NCBI RefSeq assembly: GCF_028890305.1
Contig: NZ_JARBXM010000001.1
Coordinates: 1,034,501-1,098,500, forward strand
Direction: 5' to 3'
Source: Candidatus Methanosphaera massiliense
GTDB taxonomy: Archaea > Methanobacteriota > Methanobacteria > Methanobacteriales > Methanobacteriaceae
DNA: 64,000 nt
Both the position numbers and the translations under genes were made by a program. Every line of letters begins with the position of its first letter. The first letter of the stretch is position 1. Shown piece after piece: positions 41,501 to 49,394 of the stretch. Below the pieces are notes generated by a model. The model was given only the letters and a program-made list of their open reading frames with translations. It made no database searches and was not told the DNA's origin.

Positions 41501-43875
41501 GACTAGGTGATGAATCAGTACTCATAGTAAGTGGAAGTAACGTAAATGTTACAGATAACTTACCAATAATACCACGTAACACAACAATAACAATAGATGG
41601 AACATTACTATTATATAAAAACAATACAATCAACATTACATTAATAGCAGATAATGGTGCTAAAGTAAACAGTACAATACTAGTAACAATAAATAACGAC
41701 ACAAGAAATGTAACACTAACCAATGGAGCATACACATTCACATACAAGCCAACAACAATAAATGACGTTACAATCACAGTATTATTTAATGGTACAATTA
41801 GATTTGTAAACTCTACAGCTTCTAAAACAATAAAAGTAATTGATGATAGAACAACACCAATAATAACAATTGACGGTAATTTAGCATTAAATAAACCAGG
41901 TGAAGTGACAATAACATTAAAAGATGTTAATAACACTAATCTAGAATTACCAGTATACATAACATTTAATGGTAATACCTTTAAAATCACAATAAGTAAT
42001 GGAACATACACATTTACAACTACTCCAAGCAGTATTGATGATTTACTAATCACTACTAGAACAGATGAAACTGAACAATACTTAAGCTCAAATCTAACTA
42101 AAGCTCTTAGTATAACAGAAACTCGAATAAACACAACTATAAACATAGATGGAACACTATCCTTATATAAGAATAATACAATAACAGTAACATTAAAAGA
42201 TGCTAATGATAACCTAATTAATTCAGGTAATGTACTAGTTACAATAGGGGACATCACCAGACTTATAACAATCAATGATGGAATAGGAACATTCACATAC
42301 AATCCTAATAATATGGATGATGTTATAATCACAGCTAACTTTAATGCAACAAATACATACTTAAACTCAACAAATACAGCAATTTTAACAGTAACAGATG
42401 ACAGACACAATACAACAATTACTTCAAACAACAATAACTATGTGATACTAGTAAACAATGCTCTAATAATAAAAGGAGTATACAAAGTAGACAACATAAA
42501 ATCAGGAGTAGATGGTCTAATAGTAACAATTGATGGAGTAAATACTAGCATTGTAAACACTAATAATGGTAAATATAGTTATACCTACATTCCAAAAACA
42601 ACCGGTACACATACCATAATAATCAGTTACAATGGAAATGAAACCTGTAAACCATCAAATACCACAATAACAATTAAAACAATGGGAAAATCAACAATAA
42701 ACACTAACATACCAGAAACAATAACAGTTAATAAAATCATAAACTTAATAGCTAACGTTACAGACGAACAAGGAAATCCAATAACAGGTACAATCACAAT
42801 GAAAGTAAACAATAAGATTATCAACTCATTAACAGACTCATCAACAATAAAAACAACATACCTATTCGATACAATTGGAGATAAAGTAATTACAATTACA
42901 TACACAGATCCAAACGGAATATATGAAGATAATACAATAACATTAGTACGTAACATTAATACTATACCTGTAACAATGAACATGACACCAGTAACAGGAA
43001 TAATAAAAGAAGAAACACCAATCACGGTAACAGTAGTTGATATGGATAACAACACAGTAAATAATGGAACAGTTAAATTTGTTACAAATGATGGTACAAT
43101 ACTAGGATATGCACAGGTAGATAAAGGACTATCAACAATAACAACAATACCAACTAACATTACGAACACAAAAATAGAAGCACAATACATGGGAACAGAC
43201 ATATACAGAACAGCAGTAACAGAAACAACACTCAACGTAAATAAAGTAAAAACAGCAATTACTGTTGATCCAATAAATGTAAAAGTGGGAGAAACAACAA
43301 ACTTCACAGCAAGAATCACAGCAATCACTGGTAAAATAGTAAATAATGGAAATGTTATCTTTAAATTAAATGGTGTAACAATCAAAAACAGTGATGGAAC
43401 AATAAAATACATAAAAGTAGTAAATGGTACAGCAACACTAACAGAATACACAATCCCAGATGCATGGGCAAAACGCACAATAAAAATAAGTGCAGTATAC
43501 CATGGAAACAATCAATATGACCAGTCAAGAAGTACTAATTACACACTAAATATCACAAAACGTGAGGCAAAACTAACAGTATTACCAATAACAGCAAGTA
43601 AAGGTTCAACAGTCACACTAACCACAAAAATAACTGATAAAACAAATGCTAGTATGAAAATAAACAGTGGAAAAGTAGTATTCAAACTTAATGGTGTAAC
43701 ACTAAAAGACAATAATGGAAACGCAATAATAACAACAGTAAAAAATGGAACTGCAATACTTAAATACACAATACCATCCAGCATGGCATCTAAAAACTAT
43801 AAACTAACAGCAGTATTCATGGATGACAATTATAATAGAGTAGAATCAAACAATACACTCACAATTAAAAAATAG
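38557..43875 (+). CDS. Adhesin-like surface protein 4 (1772 aa)
   Basis: The signal peptide is STFIFVITLIVLIIGVSAVS. The Thr/Lys linker and beta-helix (about 95-1000) are closely related to adhesin 2. From about residue 1006 to the end it consists only of Ig-like domains, seven or eight in series. The first three have the pattern ITIDG.L.L.K..., and the last two contain SGKVVFKLNGVTLKD and NGNVIFKLNGVTIKN. It therefore lacks the C-terminal GGAI.N beta-helix present in adhesins 1-3 and ends in TLTIKK. No anchor is visible. It has the shared promoter module and a strong hairpin terminator. It is probably a stalked surface adhesin. Confidence 0.9.
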   Translation: MSKKSTFIFVITLIVLIIGVSAVSAADVSSNDTSVSTVDIPQSTTHTVSSDVVKVDHKTTEVSQATKEIKTVNVTKEKTTKTAKKTSKNLKKDTQTHVVTNQTYTQFFTSGKLNDNVTRGDVLDLQGNFISSQSFNYTMTINKPVNIISTTHDSNISLNSTSTDFFGESYGNAFTITRNGSGSNITGIYFYNTQLYINNTENVTLNNITVINEGQVVGGGIGVTSIRGNSSYITVKNSYFKTKNNGGHSTLVGAYVNHCIFDNNTIIGEGTCGNLMYLTTYNVDIPNYNHSNEYNTISNNRIYGPSNALAICYGICIAGCNNLIENNTVEYNKGQGIINQWGSGTTTEGNIGVLSIDNIYRNNVLLNGSSFTSTTKSLVVNNTVTGTARIVSLCDAYNNNFNATRIQGTVKLHDNNMTKLTVQSSNSGVIDNYNITNNNISGNVEFTAAASSLSTKNITLTGNTINGNITVTGNNGKISDININSNIIKGAIVLGPKSNQKVNNVTITNNLINSTYNTAVILSSKSSNITVSNNTLYAKTTAANNAVDNKGTGNVISDNLPLNYITITDDTYNNYFDDDGIFNYTVPFYIDKIVLEGAFINNNIFTFVENNLTLTGKDENTILYNATITIDGDANFTINNLKIISTDIENHNSIILNTEHNTVDNVTIIQNATSGKAQVILINADNNQVINSNITVTGPSDSVDYFSDPAIAPTVNIIVSSNNNTIANNYLYTYASTASGYGTIESVTVQAPTGVTLENNKIINNTVRGNGTDYIYGLNLGGNVNNNILDGNNINITSKTYANGIQFFQSPAYNNTITNNIIDVTAGYSEGQVTYGLIFSSWNDGNFENNLIHNNTIYVKGNETYGIEIFSYPYGSSSIVKNTTISNNTIISNGTYAEGIALMSNDYNITGNTILVTGTTNATRLASADWIKPTTAGIILQQVKGANVTYNRVNVTTGPGFKILDRSSNINITNNTVYTTQGLGDESVLIVSGSNVNVTDNLPIIPRNTTITIDGTLLLYKNNTINITLIADNGAKVNSTILVTINNDTRNVTLTNGAYTFTYKPTTINDVTITVLFNGTIRFVNSTASKTIKVIDDRTTPIITIDGNLALNKPGEVTITLKDVNNTNLELPVYITFNGNTFKITISNGTYTFTTTPSSIDDLLITTRTDETEQYLSSNLTKALSITETRINTTINIDGTLSLYKNNTITVTLKDANDNLINSGNVLVTIGDITRLITINDGIGTFTYNPNNMDDVIITANFNATNTYLNSTNTAILTVTDDRHNTTITSNNNNYVILVNNALIIKGVYKVDNIKSGVDGLIVTIDGVNTSIVNTNNGKYSYTYIPKTTGTHTIIISYNGNETCKPSNTTITIKTMGKSTINTNIPETITVNKIINLIANVTDEQGNPITGTITMKVNNKIINSLTDSSTIKTTYLFDTIGDKVITITYTDPNGIYEDNTITLVRNINTIPVTMNMTPVTGIIKEETPITVTVVDMDNNTVNNGTVKFVTNDGTILGYAQVDKGLSTITTIPTNITNTKIEAQYMGTDIYRTAVTETTLNVNKVKTAITVDPINVKVGETTNFTARITAITGKIVNNGNVIFKLNGVTIKNSDGTIKYIKVVNGTATLTEYTIPDAWAKRTIKISAVYHGNNQYDQSRSTNYTLNITKREAKLTVLPITASKGSTVTLTTKITDKTNASMKINSGKVVFKLNGVTLKDNNGNAIITTVKNGTAILKYTIPSSMASKNYKLTAVFMDDNYNRVESNNTLTIKK

Positions 43876-43912
43876 AAGATATTTCTATTGAATTAATCAT
43901 TTGATAAAAAGC

Positions 43913-43943
43913 GGAGGTTATATCCTCCTCTTTTATTTTTTTT
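43913..43943 (+). terminator. Hairpin/T-run terminator after adhesin 4
   Basis: GGAGG (43913-43917), loop TTATAT, CCTCC (43924-43928), then CTTTTATTTTTTTT. Confidence 0.75.
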
Positions 43944-44081
43944 ATATAATATCTATTTTTATAATACTTACGTATTAACCACCAAAAAACTTTTTTTTTA
44001 TATTTATAAGTTAAATAGAATATTTAACATACTAATAATGATAAATAAATTATTAATGAAATAATGGTTAAGGATTAAATA

Positions 44082-45095
44082 ATGATTAATTATAAAGAAA
44101 ACTTCAAGAATAGCTTAACAAGTAGTACAAAGATAACACCAGTAGCACCTATAACAACAATAGTATTAATGGAATACATGGAAAAAACAGGTGCAAAATT
44201 CCCAGAAGCACATACTGATGCAGATAATATGATGGAACTAGCAGCAGCACCATATAATTATAGTGGTATTGAGGGAATAAACATACCATTTGACATGACC
44301 ATAGAATCAGAGGCAATAGGATGCAAGGTAGATTTAAGAAGTGATGACCAAAGACCAGAAGTAATAGAAACACCATTTAACAATCCAGATGATATTAGTA
44401 TACCAGATGACTTTCTATATAATGGTAGAATGCCAGTATTATTTGATGCAATAGAAAAAATACAAGAAAAATATCAGGAAGTGCCGTTAATTGTGGGTGT
44501 TGTAGGTCCATTCACACTGCTAGGACAACTACTGGGCATAGAAGAATTATTAAAACTTGTTGTAACAGATTACTTTGAAATTGAGGAGGCTATAAGTATC
44601 GTGACAGATGCATTACTTGATTTTACAAGTAAGATTGACTCATATAGTGTTGATGCTATATGTGTATGTGAGCCAAGCTCATCATCAGACCTGCTTAATC
44701 CGGATATTTTTAAAAGACTTGTCACGCCAGAATTAGAATTATTATCCGACAATATTCAGTCAGGTTCAATACTTCATATCTGTGGTGATACAACACCTAT
44801 TATACCAGATATGCTAAGAGTGGGTTATGATGCTATTAGTATTGAGAATGCTGTAAATCTTGATTATGTGATGAATAAGCGTGCTGAATTAAATAGTAAT
44901 ACAAAGATTTGTGGTAATATCTCAACTAACAAAGCATTACTATTAGGCTCAATGGATGATGTTATAAATGAATCAGTAAATGCTCTTGAAAAAGGAGTAG
45001 ATATACTTTGTAGTAGTTGTTCTGTTCCACCTCATTCACCAGAGGAGAATGTGCATGCAATGATAACAGCAAGGGATGAATATATATCAAAATAA
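44082..45095 (+). CDS. mtaA: Methylcobamide:CoM methyltransferase, MtaA/UroD family
   Basis: Transfers the methyl group from a methylated corrinoid protein (for methanol, MtaC) to coenzyme M. The 337-aa protein has the uroporphyrinogen-decarboxylase fold with the MtaA zinc ligands His and Cys in LHICGDT (about 231-234) and a further Cys in LCSSCSVPPHSP (about 310). The N-terminal EKTGAKFPEAHTDADNMMEL and the GPFTLLGQLLGIE loop are typical of the family. The reading frame is intact, unlike the paralogue at 49.4 kb. No mtaB or mtaC is adjacent. Substrate specificity within the MtaA/MtbA group cannot be settled from this sequence; a methanol role is inferred. Confidence 0.85.
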   Translation: MINYKENFKNSLTSSTKITPVAPITTIVLMEYMEKTGAKFPEAHTDADNMMELAAAPYNYSGIEGINIPFDMTIESEAIGCKVDLRSDDQRPEVIETPFNNPDDISIPDDFLYNGRMPVLFDAIEKIQEKYQEVPLIVGVVGPFTLLGQLLGIEELLKLVVTDYFEIEEAISIVTDALLDFTSKIDSYSVDAICVCEPSSSSDLLNPDIFKRLVTPELELLSDNIQSGSILHICGDTTPIIPDMLRVGYDAISIENAVNLDYVMNKRAELNSNTKICGNISTNKALLLGSMDDVINESVNALEKGVDILCSSCSVPPHSPEENVHAMITARDEYISK

Positions 45096-45119
45096 AGAGA
45101 TATGAGTTTAATTTTTTTT

Positions 45120-45416
45120 TCATCGATTATTTTCAAATCCACCATAGCTTGGATGGAATCCATTCTCTTCCGTCATTGCTAACTCATATTGTTCCTGGTT
45201 GTCATAGTAATCTTCTGCCATCTCTAGGATAAGATTAAGTGTATCCCTATCCTCAACACCTAATGTTCTAAACATTGCATAGATGTCACCATTCATTAGG
45301 TGGATGTTAGCATTCACAAGATTTATTATTACATCTTCTATTGAGTCAAATTGATACATTTCCTTTATTTGTTTTAGGGTATCTAGCAGTTCATCTGATA
45401 AATCAATAGAGGTCAT
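45120..45416 (-). CDS. Small protein with ribbon-helix-helix-like N-terminus (98 aa)
   Basis: The N-terminus SIDLSDELLDTLKQIKEMY, then SIEDVIINLV, has the strand-helix-helix pattern of RHH DNA-binding proteins. The C-terminal half is acidic and helical (LILEMAEDYYDNQEQYELAM). GGATG lies ahead of the ATG at 45416. It follows the gene at 45436-45612 by 19 nt on the same strand and was probably transcribed with it. It may be an RHH regulator or antitoxin-like protein. No toxin gene (PIN, RelE or similar) is next to it. Confidence 0.65.
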   Translation of the reverse strand: MTSIDLSDELLDTLKQIKEMYQFDSIEDVIINLVNANIHLMNGDIYAMFRTLGVEDRDTLNLILEMAEDYYDNQEQYELAMTEENGFHPSYGGFENNR

Positions 45417-45435
45417 TATTATTCACATCCATTAA

Positions 45436-45612
45436 TTAATAGTAAATTTCATCATCAAATTCTTCTTCTACTTCCTGGTTTAGTTTACCATTATTAACAT
45501 CGTCATAGTATTGGTCGAGTAATTTTCCTATTACATCATCCATTGATTCATTAGTTTCCTGTAATTCTCGTAGCATATTGTAAATATCATCAGAGATTTC
45601 TATTGTTTTCAT
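45436..45612 (-). CDS. Small VapB/UPF0330-like ribbon-helix-helix protein (58 aa)
   Basis: ATG 45612 to TAA 45436. KTIEISDDIYNMLRELQET, then ESMDDVIGKLLDQY, follows the pattern of short archaeal RHH antitoxins of the VapB/UPF0330 type (TI.IS...Y..L..L...ES..DVI..LL). An acidic tail ends EEEFDDEIYY. GGGTGAT is a good Shine-Dalgarno. It is the first gene of a two-gene unit with 45120-45416. The usual downstream PIN-domain toxin is absent; the second gene is another RHH-like protein instead. Confidence 0.7.
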   Translation of the reverse strand: MKTIEISDDIYNMLRELQETNESMDDVIGKLLDQYYDDVNNGKLNQEVEEEFDDEIYY

Positions 45613-45845
45613 ATATTATCACCCTGTTCTTCTACTTTTTGAAATATTTTATTTATCCTATTGGTACACCTTCTAGGGATTAATTATTATCTTCTATTAT
45701 TTATTGTGTTTATCTTCTTATATATTTTTTCTAATAAATTATTAAATATTATGACAATAATAGATAATCATAAATTATAGATTATCAAAAATAATAATTA
45801 TTTGATGTTTTCACTAGCAATCGTAAATAAATAATAGGATATACA

Positions 45846-45850
45846 GGGGG
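45846..45850 (+). promoter_or_regulatory. Shine-Dalgarno GGGGG for an apparent ATT start
   Basis: GGGGG ends 8 nt before ATT 45859. The frame has no ATG, GTG or TTG until GTG 45922, which lies inside the hydrophobic anchor. Confidence 0.65.
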
Positions 45851-45858
45851 TTTGGTTA

Positions 45859-46188
45859 ATTATTCAGCCTAAGAAAATAATACTACTAGAAATAGTAGTT
45901 ATACTATTAATAGCATGCCTAGTGTATTTCTATTTTATTGCATCAGTACCTGATGGGAATAATTCAAATAATAATAGCAATAATGACCTACATTATCATA
46001 TAACTAATGATTCAAGCTATTATCAGTATTCACCTAAATATGGTGCTTATGTTCATGAATGGATAAGTTCGGATGGTGTTAATCATATTCAATCACATGA
46101 TGGTAGTATCAGGGAGTCTTATAATCCATTCACTGGTGAATATGAGGCATATAGTCCAAAATATGGCTATGAACATAAATACATCTAA
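45859..46188 (+). CDS. Small membrane-anchored surface protein (109 aa), apparent ATT start
   Basis: Read from ATT 45859 the protein begins with a short basic segment (IQPKK) and one hydrophobic helix (IILLEIVVILLIACLVYFYF). An outward-facing Asn/Ser/Tyr/His-rich part follows, with two related stretches, YYQYSPKYGAYVHEW and EYEAYSPKYGYEHKYI. Starting at GTG 45922 would cut the anchor helix in half and remove its basic flank. The upstream GGGGG with 8-nt spacing supports the ATT start. No family was recognised; the duplicated YSPKYG motif may be a small binding repeat. It precedes an ABC transporter by 107 nt. Confidence 0.7.
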   Translation: MIQPKKIILLEIVVILLIACLVYFYFIASVPDGNNSNNNSNNDLHYHITNDSSYYQYSPKYGAYVHEWISSDGVNHIQSHDGSIRESYNPFTGEYEAYSPKYGYEHKYI

Positions 46189-46295
46189 TAAATGCGTATG
46201 TCCTAGTTAGTACTTAATTATATATGGAATATAAGAGTATATTAATAATAAAAAGATAGGCTATAATAGTAAAATTATTAGTGAGATGATTTTTA

Positions 46296-47420
46296 TTGAA
46301 TTACCTTGAATTAATGATAAGAAATCCATTTAGAAACAAGACAAGAAGTTTCCTAGCAATAGTAGGAATAGCAATAGGGATAGCAACAATAGTAGCACTA
46401 GGTGTTATAACAGCATCCCTAGAAGAATCAACACAAACAACATTACAAGAGGGAACAGCTGAAATAACAGCAATGCCATTAGGCTCATCAATGATGGGAG
46501 GAGCAAGTGGCTCACTAAATGAGTCATATGTAGATGAATTAAAAAATATTAGTGGAGTAAAACAGACAGCAGGACTACTTCAAGTATCAATAACAGACCC
46601 CACAGGCACAGGACCTGGAGCCATAACAGTATATGGAATGAACTCCAAGGACTTGGAACTAGAAGGAATAAACTCCATAAATGGTTCAACATACAATGAT
46701 AACAAGAGAGAAGTAATAGTAGGAAAAAGCGTAGTAGATTCTGAAAATTATACAATAGGAGATAATATAACAATACTAGGAGAACAATATAAGATAGTAG
46801 GAACCTATGAGACTGGATCAATGTTTACAGATGGAGCAATATACACAGGACTAGAAACACTGCAAAACGATTCAAACTCACAGAATGAAGTATCAACAAT
46901 AGCAGTGAAAGTAGATGATAATACAACAGTAGAAACAGTAAACAATAATATAGAAAACCAGTATAATGACACATTATCCACGATAACCTCTGATGAAATG
47001 GAGAAGACAACAGAAAATATGATGTCAGTAGTAAATGCTGCTACAACAGCAATAGAAGCATTAGCAATAATCATTGGAGGGGTAGGTGTAATAAATACTA
47101 TGATGATGACAGTATTTGAGAGAACACGTGAAATAGGAGTACTAAAATCTGTAGGATGGACTAGTATGAAAGTACTGACAATGATTATGGGTGAATCAAT
47201 AGTACTAACAATCATATCTGGAATAATTGGAACAATACTAGGACTACTAGCAGTAATAATTCTATTTAATATCACTGGTGGAGATATGACACTAACATAC
47301 AACATTGGCATATTCATCAGAGCATTTGCAGTTGCACTAATAGTAGGAATACTGGGAGGATTATATCCAGCAATTAAAGCATCCAGACTAGCACCAACAG
47401 AAGCACTAAGATATGAATAA
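46296..47420 (+). CDS. ABC transporter permease, MacB/FtsX-like
   Basis: A 374-aa membrane protein of the MacB/LolC type. The N-terminal helix lies at about 17-40 (SFLAIVGIAIGIATIVALGV). A large outside domain runs to about 245, and three C-terminal helices follow (IEALAIIIGGVGVINTMMM, then SIVLTIISGIIGTILGLLAV, and a last one before PAIKASRLAPTEALRYE). The ending PAIKASRLxPxEALRYE is diagnostic of the family. It starts at TTG 46296. It is followed 14 nt later by its ATPase, so the two form an operon. Such transporters move lipids, peptides or drugs or act mechanically; the substrate is unknown. Confidence 0.92.
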   Translation: MNYLELMIRNPFRNKTRSFLAIVGIAIGIATIVALGVITASLEESTQTTLQEGTAEITAMPLGSSMMGGASGSLNESYVDELKNISGVKQTAGLLQVSITDPTGTGPGAITVYGMNSKDLELEGINSINGSTYNDNKREVIVGKSVVDSENYTIGDNITILGEQYKIVGTYETGSMFTDGAIYTGLETLQNDSNSQNEVSTIAVKVDDNTTVETVNNNIENQYNDTLSTITSDEMEKTTENMMSVVNAATTAIEALAIIIGGVGVINTMMMTVFERTREIGVLKSVGWTSMKVLTMIMGESIVLTIISGIIGTILGLLAVIILFNITGGDMTLTYNIGIFIRAFAVALIVGILGGLYPAIKASRLAPTEALRYE

Positions 47421-47434
47421 CAAGAGGGTAATGT

Positions 47435-48112
47435 ATGTCAGAAAATATAATAGAAATAAGAAACCTCAAGAAATACTATGATAATGGTCAGACCAAGGCA
47501 TTAAATGGCCTAAATCTAACAATAAAAAAAGGAGAATTCGTGTCAATAATAGGATCATCTGGTAGTGGAAAATCAACACTACTAAACATGATAGGAACAC
47601 TAGATAAGCCAGATGATGGAACAATCATAGTAGATGGAGTAGACGTGGTAAACACTAAACAAAACCTGAGCAAATTCAGGTGTGATGAAATAGGATTCAT
47701 ATTTCAACTACATAACCTAATACCAAACCTATCAGTACTAGAAAATGTGGAAATACCACTACTATCAAAGTCTAATAGGATTTCAAAGAAAGATGAGGAA
47801 AAGGCAATACGATTACTAGAAGATGTGGGACTAAAAGATAAATTACATCAAAATCCTACTAAGATGTCTGGTGGACAAAGACAGAGAGTAGCAATAGCAA
47901 GAGCCCTAGTAAACAATCCACGGATAATCCTGGCAGATGAACCAACAGGAGCACTAGACACAAAGACAAGCCAAAAAATAATGAAACTACTAAAAGAATT
48001 ACACACGGAACATAATGTAACATTAATAGTAGTAACACATGATCCTACTGTAGCAAGTCAAGCTGATAGAATAGTGACTGTACAGGATGGACAAATAATA
48101 AATACTACATAA
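47435..48112 (+). CDS. ABC transporter ATP-binding protein, LolD/MacB-like
   Basis: A 225-aa ABC ATPase that powers the permease encoded just upstream. Motifs: Walker A GSSGSGKST at about 37-45, the Q-loop FIFQLHNLIPNLS, signature MSGGQRQRVAIARALV, Walker B RIILADEPTGALD and the switch histidine VVTHDP. The standard sequence IGFIFQ.HNLIP and the length match the MacB/LolD subfamily. AGAGGG lies ahead of the ATG, overlapping the region between the genes. Confidence 0.95.
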   Translation: MSENIIEIRNLKKYYDNGQTKALNGLNLTIKKGEFVSIIGSSGSGKSTLLNMIGTLDKPDDGTIIVDGVDVVNTKQNLSKFRCDEIGFIFQLHNLIPNLSVLENVEIPLLSKSNRISKKDEEKAIRLLEDVGLKDKLHQNPTKMSGGQRQRVAIARALVNNPRIILADEPTGALDTKTSQKIMKLLKELHTEHNVTLIVVTHDPTVASQADRIVTVQDGQIINTT

Positions 48113-48313
48113 AATATATTAACTAAATTGTCTAATCATTCAGTATATGATGTAATAAATAGTTAAGTATATAAAGAGTTAATAAGAAAATAAAAATAAA
48201 TATAATCTACTTAGTTAAATTACGAAAATAAACTGAATACTTATTCAAGTATTCTAATAATTACTTTTTTTGGGTGACTAGACTATCTTTATATAAAAAA
48301 ATTAGAGTAAATT

Positions 48314-49126
48314 TTAGAAGTTTAACTTGTTTTCATCGATTAATTGATTCATTTTATCCACTTTCTTCTGGTCTTGTACTAATAGCATTTCTGAGTCATC
48401 ACAGTTTCCATCATTATAGAATAGAAATAGTGATATGAAGTTTTCGGTGCATGTGAGGAATTTGTTTAGTTTTACGTGGCTGTTGGAGTACCATATGCTT
48501 ATCTGGTTTTTGTCTTCTAGTTCTTTGAATAATGGTCCTAGGTCTGATTTCTGTATTTTTTTCATGATTAGCTTGGATGTTATTAAATCAAGATGTCCCT
48601 TATTGTTTTGTAGTGATTCGAGTATTGCATGTATATGGAATTGTGATAGTATTGGTAGTATTACTTTGATATTTTTTGATTCTAGGAGTAATTCCTTGTA
48701 TTGGTGTGATGCCTAGTTGTAGTCTAAGTGGGTGGATTGAATTATTTCAGCTTCTTCCCATACATCCATATTTAGTGTTAAGTCTAGTGGTAGATTTGGC
48801 TCTATATGATTATCTATAAAGTCTATGTTATTGTTTATACTATTCCAGTTCTCAAAGAATTTATATAATTGTTTTGATATTATGTATCCATAGGATGTTA
48901 GGGAGTAGTAGTCATTGAATTTTTCTATTATTTCTTTTTCTTCTAAGTCTTTTAGGTAATGTAGGAGATTACTTTCTGATTTGTTTAAATCTGTTTTTAA
49001 TTCTTTTATTGTCTTATTTGTGTCATATAACGACATTAAAATTTCGATTCTGAAGGTACTGTTTAAAAAGTATTTCAGTGATTCGAAGGAGTTTATATTG
49101 TCGCTGTTTAGCATTCCTAAAAACAT
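48314..49126 (-). pseudogene. Msr-type (HTH plus DUF1724) transcriptional regulator interrupted by in-frame TAG
   Basis: A single reading frame of 271 codons is broken by one TAG at 48713-48715. The N-terminal part (137 aa) is a winged helix: FRIEILMSLYDTNKTIKELK, then NLLHYLKDLEEKEIIEKF. The C-terminal part continues in the same frame (ASHQYKELLLESKNIKVILP... FISLFLFYNDG) and matches the methanogen DUF1724/FilR1 output domain, known from the Msr regulators of methyltransferase genes in Methanosarcina. TAG ends many normal genes here (guaB, hemB, speB, cbiZ), so read-through or pyrrolysine is unlikely. CAG or AAG to TAG is a one-step change. Either a true pseudogene, two fragments, or a sequencing error. 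Confidence 0.75.
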
Positions 49127-49394
49127 TTTATATTTTTATCCTTATTAATAAAGATAATTCTTCTAATAATCTAATTCTAATAATCCAAAACTTATCATTT
49201 ATATAGATTAAAACTTTGAAAATAACACTTATTTTTTATAAAAACGAGTTATATTCTAATATAAACCTATAAAAACTATATATAAATCTTTTTTTAAATA
49301 ATAAAATAGAATTTGGGGGATAATCGGATATTATAAGGTAATTATCTGGTTATCTGTTTAGATTCACTAGAATTATCTTATTGTGGTGATTAAG

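Noticed and set aside
41274-42434. 386-codon open frame on the minus strand inside adhesin 4, and similar long antisense frames in the other adhesins
   Set aside because: Low-complexity AAT/ACA-rich coding DNA rarely produces stops on the opposite strand; the translations are Val/Ile/Leu-rich and have no Shine-Dalgarno.
48713-48715. TAG as a pyrrolysine codon in the regulator
   Set aside because: TAG ends several normal genes here (speB, hemB, guaB, cbiZ, adhesin 4), no pyl genes are visible, and regulators are not known pyrrolysine proteins.
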